The notes under the pieces were generated by a model. That model was not told the origin of the DNA. It was given only the letters and a program-made list of their open reading frames with translations, and made no database searches. DNA of 64,000 bases. Source: JAIOQJ01 sp963718635 (GTDB lineage Bacteria > Planctomycetota > Planctomycetia > Gemmatales > Gemmataceae). Position 1 is the first letter of the stretch; the number at the start of each line of letters is the position of its first letter. The stretch is taken from NCBI GenBank assembly GCA_963718635.1, contig OY970367.1, forward strand, positions 4,650,001 through 4,714,000. Reading direction: 5' to 3'. Of this stretch, positions 50,175 through 59,564 are shown piece by piece. The position numbers and the translations under genes were made by a program.

Positions 50175-50200
50175 CGCTTCGGGAAATATTTCCCGAAGCG
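50175..50200. repeat. palindromic repeat copy 6, perfect 26-bp palindrome, reverse orientation
   Basis: CGCTTCGGGAAAT pairs with ATTTCCCGAAGCG. The family tail comes first here, as CGCGTTTTCCCACGATTTTC, so the unit is inverted relative to cluster 1. CCCATCATAATGACGGGC follows, matching the CATNNTGAC block beside copies 2 and 4. Confidence 0.9.
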
Positions 50201-50305
50201 TGCCCATCATAATGACGGGCGTTTGATTTTCTCCATTCCGCAATCCGAATTCCGCATTCCGCATTTCCCCCACGCGTTTTCCCACGATTTTCTGGCAAAG
50301 TGGCC

Positions 50306-50323
50306 TCGGGAAATATTTCCCGA
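50306..50323. repeat. palindromic repeat copy 7, shortened arms
   Basis: TCGGGAAATATTTCCCGA is a perfect 18-bp palindrome with unpaired outer arms. The preceding tail CGCGTTTTCCCACGATTTTC matches copy 6 for 20 bases. Confidence 0.88.
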
Positions 50324-50643
50324 ATATTAACCGATAGGGATTAAGCGCGATCTGCCACTTTCTCGAGCCCGACGCGCGAGCAAGGGATTTGCAGGGTGGG
50401 TGAAGGCTTTGCGAAACCCATTCCGCACCACTCCCCAACCATTCTGACTGCGAACCGTTCGAAGTGAAAACGTTTTCACTCGAGTGTAACCGTTCAGATT
50501 TTCATGCCGAATCTCAAGTCTCACTAGCATTGTTGCTAGTGAGGCTCGGATCGAAGTGGAGTCTAATCCTTCTTCCATTCCGCAATCCGAATTCCACATT
50601 CCGCATTTCGGTTGTGCGTTTTCCCACGAAATAATTGGAAACG

Positions 50644-50669
50644 CCCTTCGGGAAATATTTCCCGAAGGG
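50644..50669. repeat. palindromic repeat copy 8, perfect 26-bp palindrome, second subtype
   Basis: CCCTTCGGGAAAT pairs with ATTTCCCGAAGGG. Its tail, CACGAAATAATTGGAAAC, is the reverse complement of the unusual tail of copy 3 with one or two changes. Confidence 0.9.
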
Positions 50670-50971
50670 TCCGTGAAAACCCTTCAAAGTCGCCTTTCGC
50701 TCCGCGAAAGGTTTTTGTTTCGCGGGGCGAAAGGCGACCATCGCTTTAGCGCCAACGTCTCCCGCGAGGCAGAGCCGCGTAACGAGATGATATTTTTGCC
50801 GGTATCTTTTTGTCGGGTCTTCATTTCATTGTTTTCATTCCGAATTCCGAATTCCGCATTCCGAGTTTCTTCCCACATACCCAGCTTAGCGCGCTTAAAA
50901 TCGGAAATGTTTTTCTGCCATTCCGGGCTGTTCTACTTCGAAACCACTTATTTCGGGAACAGAAAGGGCAT

Positions 50972-51717
50972 GAAAAGGGGACATTCATCTTTTCAAGTTG
51001 CTAATGAGCAAGGCGGCGGTTAGGATGGCGTCATGCCAAGAACAGGGCGAGCATCGGCTGGCGGGGTATGTTATCATGTGCTCAATCGCGGCAACGGTCG
51101 GCAGCAGGTGTTCTTCAAGGACGGCGATTACGTTGCGTTCGTGCAGGCCATGGCGGACGCTTGTGCGCACGTGCCAATGCGGGTGCTCGCCTATTGTCTC
51201 ATGCCGAATCACTTCCATCTGGTACTTTGGCCGACGGCCGACGGCGATTTAAGCACTTGGATGCATTGGATGAGCAATGCTCACGTGCGACGTTATCGCC
51301 AGCACTACAAAGGCAGCGGCCATGTATGGCAAGGACGCTTCAAAGCTTTTCCCGTACAGACCGGCGAATATTTGCTGACGCTTATCCGTTATGTTGAACG
51401 CAATCCCTTAAGAGCGGGACTAGTGCTGGCGGCCGAGAGATGGCTCTGGTCGAGCGTGCGATCGAGATTAGGCCTCGTGCTTCGGCCCGAGTGGCTGGTC
51501 GATGGCCCGCTGCACCTGCCGTCTGACTATGTGACCTGGCTAAACGAGCCGGCGACGGCGGCCGAGCCGGAACGCATTCGCAAGAGTGTCGAGCGGGGAA
51601 CTCCCTATGGTGCAGAAGAGTGGCAAGAGCGAATCGCCCACCAATTGGGTCTCGAATCGACGCTTCGTCCGCGTGGTCGGCCTAAGAAGGAACGATAAAG
51701 ATGAATGTCCCCTTTTC
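50972..51717 (+). mobile_element. RAYT-type element with perfect 21-bp terminal inverted repeats
   Basis: The ends are GAAAAGGGGACATTCATCTTT at 50972-50992 (the first 20 of the 21 bases are quoted as GAAAAGGGGACATTCATCTT) and its exact complement at 51697-51717. The only gene inside is a Y1 transposase. A solo end in the left orientation lies at 52953-52972. Confidence 0.8.
51033..51698 (+). CDS. REP-associated tyrosine transposase (RAYT, Y1/IS200-like)
   Basis: 221 residues. The HUH motif is MPNHFHLVLWP near residue 52, and the nucleophile Tyr lies in IRYVERNPLRAGLV near residue 123. The N-terminal GVCYHVLNRGNGRQQVF and KGSGHVWQGRFKAFPV are typical of the RAYT branch of Y1 proteins. The C-terminus is basic (RPRGRPKKER). 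The stop overlaps the right inverted repeat. Host-type RAYTs are known to be linked with REP palindromes; three palindromes lie within 900 bp upstream. Confidence 0.93.
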   Translation: MPRTGRASAGGVCYHVLNRGNGRQQVFFKDGDYVAFVQAMADACAHVPMRVLAYCLMPNHFHLVLWPTADGDLSTWMHWMSNAHVRRYRQHYKGSGHVWQGRFKAFPVQTGEYLLTLIRYVERNPLRAGLVLAAERWLWSSVRSRLGLVLRPEWLVDGPLHLPSDYVTWLNEPATAAEPERIRKSVERGTPYGAEEWQERIAHQLGLESTLRPRGRPKKER

Positions 51718-51725
51718 TTTCCCCC

Positions 51726-51890
51726 AAACTTAACATCTGCGGCCAAGCCGAAAATGATCGCGGCAGAAATTTCATGGGTTGCATTGCTAAGCTGTTTAAC
51801 GCAAAAGTGGAAGGAGTTGATGGATACTTTCTGGGAGTGCCGCTCGGCCCGCAATGGGTCGTTTATCCCCCACAAATGAACGGAAAATAG
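51726..51890 (+). pseudogene. orphan toxin-tail remnant
   Basis: About 54 codons in a clean frame ending at a TAG: ICGQAENDRGRNFMGCIAKL then FNAKVEGVDGYFLGVPLGPQ and WVVYPPQMNGK. It lacks a start and directly abuts the right end of the RAYT element. A small membrane protein gene follows 53 bp later. This matches the toxin-tip/immunity order in the 20.8-30.3 kb island. The family is unknown and the toxin label is inferred from context. Confidence 0.45.
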
Positions 51891-51943
51891 GTCCCGTGGA
51901 TTCGTTCTTTGGATGCAACTATTCCTCGACACGACTAAAACAC

Positions 51944-52261
51944 ATGCGCAAGCTGCTTGATATTCGGATTAAAACATATAAGCAGATGCTAACGGTCTTG
52001 TTTATCCCCTGGCTGATCGGCGGGGCGGGCATGTTGTTTGTCTACGGTTTATCTATCTTTTGCCACGACTGTGCGCTTGTCGTTTTTTACTTGTCTCTCT
52101 CTCTTGCTATGATTGTTGCTTGCATAATATTACTTTACTTTGTAATCAGCATTTTGTTCGGATCTGGTGTACCGCATTTAGCGTTTCGCTTTGGGTGTCT
52201 TGCCCTTTCATATACGAATTTAATTTTAATTTGCCAGGTCGGGCATTGGGTAATGCGTTAA
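51944..52261 (+). CDS. small membrane protein, candidate immunity protein
   Basis: 105 residues from the ATG at 51944 (MRKLLDIRIKTYKQMLTVLF). Three or four hydrophobic helices fill the chain (PWLIGGAGMLFVYGLSIF, LVVFYLSLSLAMIVACIILL, LAFRFGCLALSYTNLILI). Codon use is AT-richer than its neighbours, which suggests transfer. No family recognised. Polytopic immunity proteins guard against membrane or envelope toxins in other polymorphic systems, but here the role rests on position only. Confidence 0.5.
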   Translation: MRKLLDIRIKTYKQMLTVLFIPWLIGGAGMLFVYGLSIFCHDCALVVFYLSLSLAMIVACIILLYFVISILFGSGVPHLAFRFGCLALSYTNLILICQVGHWVMR

Positions 52262-52694
52262 TCAGAAAACAATGCAAACAAAGGGACAATGCAAACAAAG
52301 GGGTCGGGGGTCGGGATTCATTCCGAGCCCACAATAGAGCCTCACAAACCAGCATCACCAGCGGCACGACGCCGGTTATGGTTTATAGCAGCTACAACGG
52401 CGCGTGGCAGGAAAAGATGTACCGATGAAAGTCAAGTGGAATTATTGCCGTCGGGGGTGATGACGGCAAGGCGGGAAGGTTTGTTGTTTGCGTTCTTGGG
52501 GGTACGACGGAGGCGCGGGGAGGGCGAGATCCTCGTTGCGCTGCGCGGCGGTGGGCAAGAGGCCGGGATGGCGCCGACGAAAGGAATGGCGGAGAGGCGG
52601 GTTAGGCAAGAAAGAGAGTTTTGTGTTTTGGTTTCGGTTCTCCCTTAGACTGTTAGGTTTGCACTTTTGAAAAGGATGATCGACCGTGAGGCGG

Positions 52695-52934
52695 TCAACG
52701 GGTTCCAATTACGGGTTCCTCTTCTCTGTTCCGTGGGACCCGGAAGGTTTCTGCCATGTGGAGCGCGGCTTCATACAAGGGCAGGCGATGCACGGCGGCC
52801 CACAGGTCCAACACATTGCCTTGAGCGCGGAAGTGTTCGAGATTGGCGGCGTACTGGCCGGCGGCATCAATGCGAACGTGGAATCGCGCTTGAGGATGTT
52901 GCCGATGCAATAGTTCCAGGGAGCGAAAAAGGGG
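52695..52934 (-). pseudogene. fragment resembling a primase CHC2 zinc-finger region
   Basis: On the minus strand the frame reads AQGNVLDLWAAVHRLPLYEA then ALHMAETFRVPRNREEEPV and stops. The phrase QGNVLDLWAAVHRLPLYEAA recalls the segment after the zinc ribbon of DnaG/CHC2-type proteins on mobile elements. The cysteines expected just before it are absent (YAANLEHFRAQGN), so it would be non-functional. Weak identification. Confidence 0.35.
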
Positions 52935-52952
52935 CGAAAAAGGGGAGGGCGA

Positions 52953-52972
52953 AAAAGGGGACATTCATCTTT
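52953..52972. repeat. solo end of the RAYT element
   Basis: AAAAGGGGACATTCATCTTT, identical to the left end at 50972. Just upstream are two degraded copies of GCGAAAAAGGGG. The remaining 52262-53194 interval holds only the primase-like fragment and unclear short frames. Confidence 0.85.
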
Positions 52973-53194
52973 AACGCACTAATTTACTTGGATTGCCCAT
53001 TTGACATTGCTAAAAAAGTTGAGTTGAATGGGAGCTTTACTTCCTCGTTCTCCTTTCATTGCTCACCTTTTCTTTGCTAAGATAGCAGTAATCGGCTTTC
53101 AAGGTTTTACTGCGCGGGGCTTTCAAAACACTTGCGCAAAAGTAAGCGGCTTACTTCGTGGGCAGCTCGTATTGCAACTCATATTTTCAACCTT

Positions 53195-55348
53195 ATGAAA
53201 CCTCTCTCGCGAATTTGCTATTTATTGACAACGGCCATGGCGTTAGTCGCCGCGATGCCTGCGTCCGCACAGCTTCCCATGCCGCGTTTGAACAGTATCT
53301 TCCCTTGCGGGGCCCGGCAGGGAACGGCGATCGAATGCACGATAGCCGGCGGCGATCTGGAAGGCGCCACGACCCTTTACTTCAGCCATCCCGGCATTCG
53401 CGCGGAGCCTTCGGGCCCGAGTAAATTTAAAGTCACGATTGCCAAAGACGTGCCGCCGGGCATGTACGACGTCCGCGTGATCGGTAGGTCCGGCCTGTCG
53501 AACTTTCGAGCATTCGTTGTTGGCGATTGGGCGGAGGTTATTGAGAAAGAGCCGAACGACGATATGAAGACGGCGCAGCGAATCACGCTTCCAACGGTGA
53601 TCAATGGCCGTGCCGACAAGCAGACTGATGTCGATCATTACGTCTTCACGGCCAAGAAAGGCCTGCGCATTTTGATCAACTGCTGGGCCTGGCGGATCGA
53701 CAGTCAGCTCGATGCGACTTTACGCGTCTACGACGCAACCGGCAAGGAATTGGCCTACAACGGCGACTATTACGGCAAGGATCCCTTCATCGATTTCACC
53801 GCGCCGGCCGACGGCGATTATACGATCGCCGTCTGGGATTTCGTCTACGGCGGCGGCTCAGACTCTTTCTATCGCCTGCATGTCGCTAGCCTGCCGCACA
53901 TCGACATGGCCATCCCGGCAGCGGTCAAGCCGGGAGCGAAGACAGCAGTAACCATCTACGGGCGCAACTTGCCCGGCGGCAAGCCCGCACCCGAGCGAAT
54001 GAACATCGGCGGGCATCGGCTTGAAATGATCACGCGCGATATCGAAGTGCCGGCCGAGCAGCGCCAGACATTGAGCATGCGCGACGGCGAAGCCATCAGG
54101 CCGGCACGCGCCCAACTCGATGGCTTCGATTATCGGCTTTCCACTGCCGAAGGAAGCTCGAACCCGATCTTCCTGGCGCTTACGCACGATCCCATTGCTG
54201 TGGAAAACGAGCCGAACGATGACTTCAAAACCGCCCAGCGAGTCCCGATCCCTTGCGATATTACCGGCACATTTTCGCCGGTTAACGACGTCGACTATTA
54301 TGCCTTCACCGCGAAGAAAGGGGAGAAGATCGTCGTCGAACTTTTTGGGGAACGGCAGTCGGGTCAAGTCGATCCGTATATGGCCGGATTTGACGCGAAA
54401 GGCAAGCGCATCGTTTCGTTGGACGACAGCAATTCGAACATCGGGCAGATCCGTTTCGCCACGCAATCGCGCGACCCGCGTTGGGATTTCATCGCCCCGA
54501 CCGATGGTGAATACTTCGTGCAAGTGCGAGATCTTTACTTCCAACAGCGAGGCGAAGGGCGCTTTACCTATCGACTGAGCGTGCGCCGGCCCGAGCCCGA
54601 TTTTCGCTTGGTAGCCGTGCCCGTTCACGACACGCAGCCCCATTCAACAACAGTGGGGCGTGCCAGCCGAACGTGGATGGACGTGCTCGCCTTCCGCAAA
54701 GACGGCTTCGACGAGGCCATCACCGTAACGGCCACGAACTTGCCAAAGGGAGTAACCAGTGAGCCTGTGACAATCGGCCCGGGCAAAACATCGGCGCCGC
54801 TGGTGCTGAGCGCTGCGTTCGATGCAGTCATAGGCCATTCAGAAATTCAGATTGTTGGCAAAGCGACTGTTGAAGGCAAAGAGATAACACACATTGCTCG
54901 AGGCGGCGGCTTGACCTGGCAGACGACGAATACGCCGGGCATCGCCCGTATGACACAATCGATTGTGCTGGCTGTGCGCGAGCAATCTGCATTCGCCATC
55001 ACGGCCAAGCCTTCGTCGCTGGAAGCCAAGCCGGGCGACAAAGTGTCGATCGATGTCCAAGCTTCTCGAGCCGCCGGCTGGAACGATGCGATTCAACTAT
55101 CAGGTTTTGACCTGCCCGCAAATGTTACGGTGGCGTTGACCACACTGGCAAAGGGCGCCAACGAAGGCAAAGTCGAGCTCGTGCTCCCTGCCACGCTGAA
55201 ACCGGGCACGTATACGTTCACCATCAACGGCGCCGGCCAGGTCGCTCGCGACTACGCCCTCGTTCGCGATATGAACAAGCCCAAAGCCGCCAACGTCCGC
55301 GAGACCTATCCATCGAATGCCATCACGATTAAGGTTAATTCGAAATAG
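53195..55348 (+). CDS. large secreted protein with pre-peptidase C-terminal (PPC) domains
   Basis: 717 residues from the ATG at 53195, whose signal peptide ends MPASAQ; an upstream in-frame start at 53132 is poorer. An IPT-like domain (FPCGARQGTAIECTIAGGDL) comes first. Two PPC domains follow, each opened by EKEPNDDMKTAQRI or VENEPNDDFKTAQRVPIPCD and containing DVDHYVFTAKKG or DVDYYAFTAKKG. The rest is beta-rich. PPC domains usually assist export or binding of secreted enzymes, but no catalytic domain is present. Such proteins are typical of planctomycetes. Intact frame. Confidence 0.8.
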   Translation: MKPLSRICYLLTTAMALVAAMPASAQLPMPRLNSIFPCGARQGTAIECTIAGGDLEGATTLYFSHPGIRAEPSGPSKFKVTIAKDVPPGMYDVRVIGRSGLSNFRAFVVGDWAEVIEKEPNDDMKTAQRITLPTVINGRADKQTDVDHYVFTAKKGLRILINCWAWRIDSQLDATLRVYDATGKELAYNGDYYGKDPFIDFTAPADGDYTIAVWDFVYGGGSDSFYRLHVASLPHIDMAIPAAVKPGAKTAVTIYGRNLPGGKPAPERMNIGGHRLEMITRDIEVPAEQRQTLSMRDGEAIRPARAQLDGFDYRLSTAEGSSNPIFLALTHDPIAVENEPNDDFKTAQRVPIPCDITGTFSPVNDVDYYAFTAKKGEKIVVELFGERQSGQVDPYMAGFDAKGKRIVSLDDSNSNIGQIRFATQSRDPRWDFIAPTDGEYFVQVRDLYFQQRGEGRFTYRLSVRRPEPDFRLVAVPVHDTQPHSTTVGRASRTWMDVLAFRKDGFDEAITVTATNLPKGVTSEPVTIGPGKTSAPLVLSAAFDAVIGHSEIQIVGKATVEGKEITHIARGGGLTWQTTNTPGIARMTQSIVLAVREQSAFAITAKPSSLEAKPGDKVSIDVQASRAAGWNDAIQLSGFDLPANVTVALTTLAKGANEGKVELVLPATLKPGTYTFTINGAGQVARDYALVRDMNKPKAANVRETYPSNAITIKVNSK

Positions 55349-55402
55349 TTGGCTCGCTGTGTGCAACTAATCTCATTGCCAGGCTCTGCGTCCCTTTGCT
55401 TC

Positions 55403-55780
55403 TGTATTCGTTCATAGACTAGCGCCCGCCCACCGCCCAGACTTGTTTTCGACAGGAGTAACAGGACTTTACAGGATGTTTCAAAGCGTTCTATCCTGTC
55501 TCTCCTGTTAATCCTGTCCGTATTCGTTCATAGATAGCGCCCTCCCACCGCCCAGACTTGTTTCCGACAGGATTTACAGGATTTACAGGAAATTCAAAGC
55601 GTTCTATCCTGTCTCTCCTGTTAATCCTGTCTGTATTCGTTCATAGACTACGCCCGCTCGCCGCTCAGACTTGTTTTCGACAGGAGTAACAGGATTTACA
55701 GGAAATTCAAAGCGTTCTATCCTGTCTCTCCTGTTAATCCTGTCTGTATTCGTTCATAGACTAGCGCCCACTAAGGTAAG
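55403..55780. repeat. three tandem units of about 115 bp
   Basis: Units at about 55437, 55553 and 55668, with a partial one in front (55403). Each reads AGACTTGTTTTCGACAGGAG, then ACAGGA, CAAAGCGTTCTATCCTGTCT, TCCTGTTAATCCTGTC and GTATTCGTTCATAGACTA. The GACAGGA...ACAGGA and TCCTGTTAATCCTGTC blocks pair, so each unit can form a hairpin. The array occupies most of 55349-55856, just ahead of the next gene. Confidence 0.9.
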
Positions 55781-55856
55781 CAACGAGGCGTCGATTGTTG
55801 CTATTTCTATATACTTCCTACGCTGTTCACTCAATCTCTCTGTTACGGAGTTCCTC

Positions 55857-56177
55857 ATGTTGCGTTGTGCGCTGTTTAGCCTGCTGACGCTGGCGTTTTC
55901 AACTTTTGCTCTTCTTGCGGCTGACAAGGAAGTGATGGGCACGGTAGTGAAAGTCGATGCCAAGAAAAGCACGGTCACCATCAAGACGGCCGATGGCGAA
56001 AAGACCTACGATGTGAACGAAGAAACGAAATTCGTAGGCCCTAAAGGCGGCGCGAGCGAAGCCGGCCTGAAGGACGATCGCTTGGCTAAAGGCGCCGAAG
56101 TGAAGATCGTCGTTGCCGGAAACAACAAGACCGCTCGCGAAATCCAACTGCCGGAGCGGAAGGCGAAAGGGAAGTAG
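55857..56177 (+). CDS. small secreted protein with a DUF5666/OB-like beta domain
   Basis: 106 residues from the ATG at 55857. The longer upstream frame runs through the tandem repeats and is rejected. The signal peptide is CALFSLLTLAFSTFALLAAD. The mature part, KEVMGTVVKVDAKKSTVTIK then TADGEKTYDVNEETKFVG, has the strand pattern of DUF5666-type domains. Function unknown. It ends in a Lys-rich tail (PERKAKGK). Confidence 0.75.
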   Translation: MLRCALFSLLTLAFSTFALLAADKEVMGTVVKVDAKKSTVTIKTADGEKTYDVNEETKFVGPKGGASEAGLKDDRLAKGAEVKIVVAGNNKTAREIQLPERKAKGK

Positions 56178-56256
56178 GTGTGTCGCGCGAATGCGCGATG
56201 TCCGTCTTACCTTCCCCCCGGCAAGCGGGGTGGTAGCGTGTCGAGAAAGCCCTCTC

Positions 56257-59200
56257 TCAATCCACAAACGCGAATTCGTTGCTCAGTAATAACACTTGCG
56301 CTAGTTGCTCCCAGCGATCGAGAGAGGTGTTCTTCCCCACTGGTCCGCTGAAGTCGCGCGATGCGTCCCAGACCGTTTCCTTTTGCTTTGATTCGAAGCG
56401 AATTACCGGCGCCCAAGCGAAGGAATCGTTGTTCTCGCTACCTACGCAATCGGTGAGGAAGTCAATGGCCTCGCCTTTGGCCACCGTAGCACTTAGGTTT
56501 GTGACGACTTGGCCGTTCATCACCTTCCAAACACCTAGCTCTCCCTGACGGCTGGACACCATGCGCCCACGTACGCCATCGCCTTCTTTCGACGGGTGAT
56601 TCAGCGTACCGGTAATCTTGATCTGACCGTCAACCGGCGAGACCCACCGCCGCACGACGGCATGATCTCTTCCGGGATGCCCGCCTTGTGCATTGAGAAC
56701 GGCCCAGCCGAATGGCGCCGAGGGCAATTTCGGACCGCTCTGCCAGGCATCGCCTGTCCAATGAGGCAAGGGCGTGAAGTCTTCGACACGCTTGGTAACG
56801 CTGTTGAAGTGGCCGCAGCCATACTGCCAAGGGGATGCAGTTTCGGGAACGCCTTTTTGGTCGATGTGTTGAATGAACTCAGTTGCTAGCGCGAGTTCAT
56901 CGGCAGTAGCGGTTCGGCCATTGACCAGGCGTATCAACGTGCCGGCACGCGCTTCGGAATCGGCTGAACTCTGCGCCTCAGCACGGACAGCCAACTGGCG
57001 TGCTTGTTCGATGACGAACGGACTATTCATCAGAAACAACGCTTGTTGCGGCACCGTTGTGACAAACCGTTGCGGACTGTGCTGATCGGGGCTGGCAAAA
57101 TCGAAGGCACGCAATGTGCCCGGTAGATTCTGCCGATCAATGAACCCGTATATCGTCCGTCGATGAGAGAAGGGCTCTTTGAAGATATCGACGGGCTTGC
57201 CGCCTGCTTTCGGATCGAGCTGGCCGGCGGTGATCAGGAAGCTATCGCGCAGCGATTCGAAATCGAGCCGGCGGCGGTTCATTCGTGAAAGCAGCCGGTT
57301 TTCGGGATCGATCTTAGCCAACTCCGCTGAGACATCCGACTGCTGGCGATAGGTGCGCGACATCATGATAAGCCGATGTGTTTTCTTGATCGACCATCCG
57401 GAACTTACAAATCTGGTCGCCAACCAATCCAGCAATTCTGGGTGGGTGGGTCGATCGCTGCGGACGCCGAAGTCGCTTGGAGTACGAACCAATCCCTGGC
57501 CGAAATGACTTATCCAAAGGCGGTTGACCATCACGCGAGACGTCAGTGGATTGGCTGCGTCGGCGATGGCGTCAGCCAGTTCAAGCCGCCCGCTGCCGTC
57601 TTTGAACGGCTTTCTATCTGGGCCACTTAAGGCCGCCAGGAACTGCCGTGGAACATCGGGCCCGCGATTGCCCGGATTGCCGCGCAGAAACACGTAGGGA
57701 TTGTTCGGCGTGAGGGAATCGTTCAGGACCATCGCGCGGGCCGGCGCCACGGGCGAGGTCGCTTTGAACGCATCAATCTTTTTCTGCGAAGCGGTGATCT
57801 TGTTCTGGTCTAATCGATTAATCAATTTGGACGTCTGCTCGGGGGTAAAGCGCAAGGCGCCTTTCTCACTTAAGACAACCGCTGCTTCTTTCTCAGCCGG
57901 CGTTTTGCTTTCAGCAAAACATTTGGCGAGTAAATCGCCGTAAATTATTGCTGCTTCTTTTAATGTCGCGGGCGGTTTCTTTCGCAAGGCTTCAATAATC
58001 GTCGCATTCAATGGCTGCTTTTTCTTCTCGACTTGAGCAACGAGATCATTAAGCGCTTTGCTTGCCGTCTGGGTTGTAAACGCATCATTCGAGATCGCCG
58101 CAAGGGCAAACCAAGGGGCAAACAGAGGCGATTGATTTTTGGATGCGCTATCTAAATAAGCGCGCCAGGCGGTCAATGCGGCAGGCTTCACATCATACTG
58201 CCGCGCGATGGCCTGGAAGGCCTCGCCGCCACCGTTCCCCTTTACTTCCTGTGCAGCCAGCAAACAAGCAGCCACCTGTTCAGCCGACCGCAACTTCGAC
58301 AGCGTCTCTTGTTCGATTTTTGCCATCAGCGCCCGGTGATCCTCTTCCATCTTTTGCACTCCGTTTTGGAATGCAAGCAGCTCCGGGGTTTGTTCCACCT
58401 CGCCGATCAAAGGCAATTCTTTCGGCTCAACTGACGAGGCGAACACCCCATATAACGAGTAATAGTCTTTGGCAGGAATCGGATCGTACTTATGGTCGTG
58501 GCAGCGGGCGCATGTCACCGTCAGCCCGAGAAAAGTTCGACATGTGGTATCCAAGCGGTCATCAATGATGTCGGCCTGATTGTTGAGAAAGCGACGGCCG
58601 ACCGTGAGAAATCCCATTGCCGCCAAATCACGCGAGTCACACTTCATCCGATCAGCAGCCAATTGCAGGCGAATGAAGCGGTCGTAAGGCATGTCTTCAT
58701 TGAACGCCCGAATCACCCAATCGCGATAGGTGTAGGCGAAGGGATAATTGCGATCCTCAAGGAATACGTAGCCTTTGGTATCTGCGTAGCGGGCGAGATC
58801 GAGCCAGCGCCTGGCTTGCGCTTCGCCATATCGCGGCGAGGCCAATAATTGATCGAGTAATCGTTCATACGCTTTCTGCGGATCGGCGCTTGCAACAAAC
58901 TTCTCGATCTCCTCAACTGAAGGCGGCAGACCAATCAGGTCGTAATAAGCTCGTCGAATCAACGTGCGCTGGTCGGCTTCCGGCGAAAACGACAGCTTCT
59001 TCTCTTCAAGCTTTGCCAGCACGAAGCGATCAATCTCGGACAGGCTCACTTCTTTTACCAATGGCGGCTTAGATTGTTGAACCGGCTGATAGCCCCAGAG
59101 GCTACGCGGGTCCGTTATCTTTTGGGAGGCGCTGCCGGAAAGGGAACGCCCATCGCCACCCAAGTCCTCAGCGCATCGATCGCTTCATTAGGCAGCTTGC

Positions 59201-59483
59201 CTTTGGGCGGCATCTTCAACTGGCCATCGTGGTGAACCGCTTTGATGAGCCGGCTGTTTTCAGGCACTTTCAAATCGACGATTGGGCCGTGCTCGCCCCC
59301 TTTCAGGATCGCTTCGCGCGAATCGAGTCGCAGACTCGCTTCCTGCTTTTTTTCGCCATGACAGGCATGACAATGCTCGATTAAAACCGGCCGGACTTTG
59401 CTCTCAAAAAAATCGTTCGCTGGTTCCGCTGCTTTTAGTGAAGGACCGGCGAACAAAATAATTAGGGGGAGTGCCAAGCGCAT
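56257..59483 (-). CDS. PSCyt1-PSCyt2-PSD1 (DUF1549/DUF1553) secreted protein, one frame break
   Basis: About 1,075 codons from the ATG at 59483 (signal peptide LALPLIILFAGPSLKAAE). The PSCyt1 domain has HCHACHG, a CXXCH heme site near residue 38. The frame breaks near 59130, where CCCAAAAGATAACG needs one more A to read PPKKITDPRSLW. PSCyt2 then covers IDRFVLAKLEEKKL to CARCHDHKYDPIP (a second CXXCH), and PSD1 extends to the C-terminus with NRLWISHFGQGLVRTPSDFG and LPGTLRAFDFASPDQHSPQR. The family is abundant in Planctomycetes and of unproven function, often beside sulfatase or DUF1501 genes, which are not seen here. Confidence 0.92.
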
Positions 59484-59564
59484 GCAAGAAAACCTCGAAC
59501 GGGGCGGTCGTTAGTCGCTGCATTTATTGTAGCTGATGGTTGGCGGCATGCGGTTCAAATCGAC

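Larger units (their letters stand above)
49907..50971. other. gene-free repeat-rich interval
   Basis: No credible gene. It holds three GGAAATATTTCC palindromes (separate entries) and three blocks of ATTCCGAATTCCGCATTCCG type (50228-50268, 50570-50608, 50836-50870), plus a CGCTCCGCGAAAG/TTTCGCGGGGCG inverted pair at about 50697-50735. The element array is the mirror orientation of that at 2954-3625. Confidence 0.7.

Noticed and set aside
55671..55856. Upstream extension of the small secreted protein
   Set aside because: This part translates the tandem repeat; a signal peptide starts exactly at the ATG at 55857.
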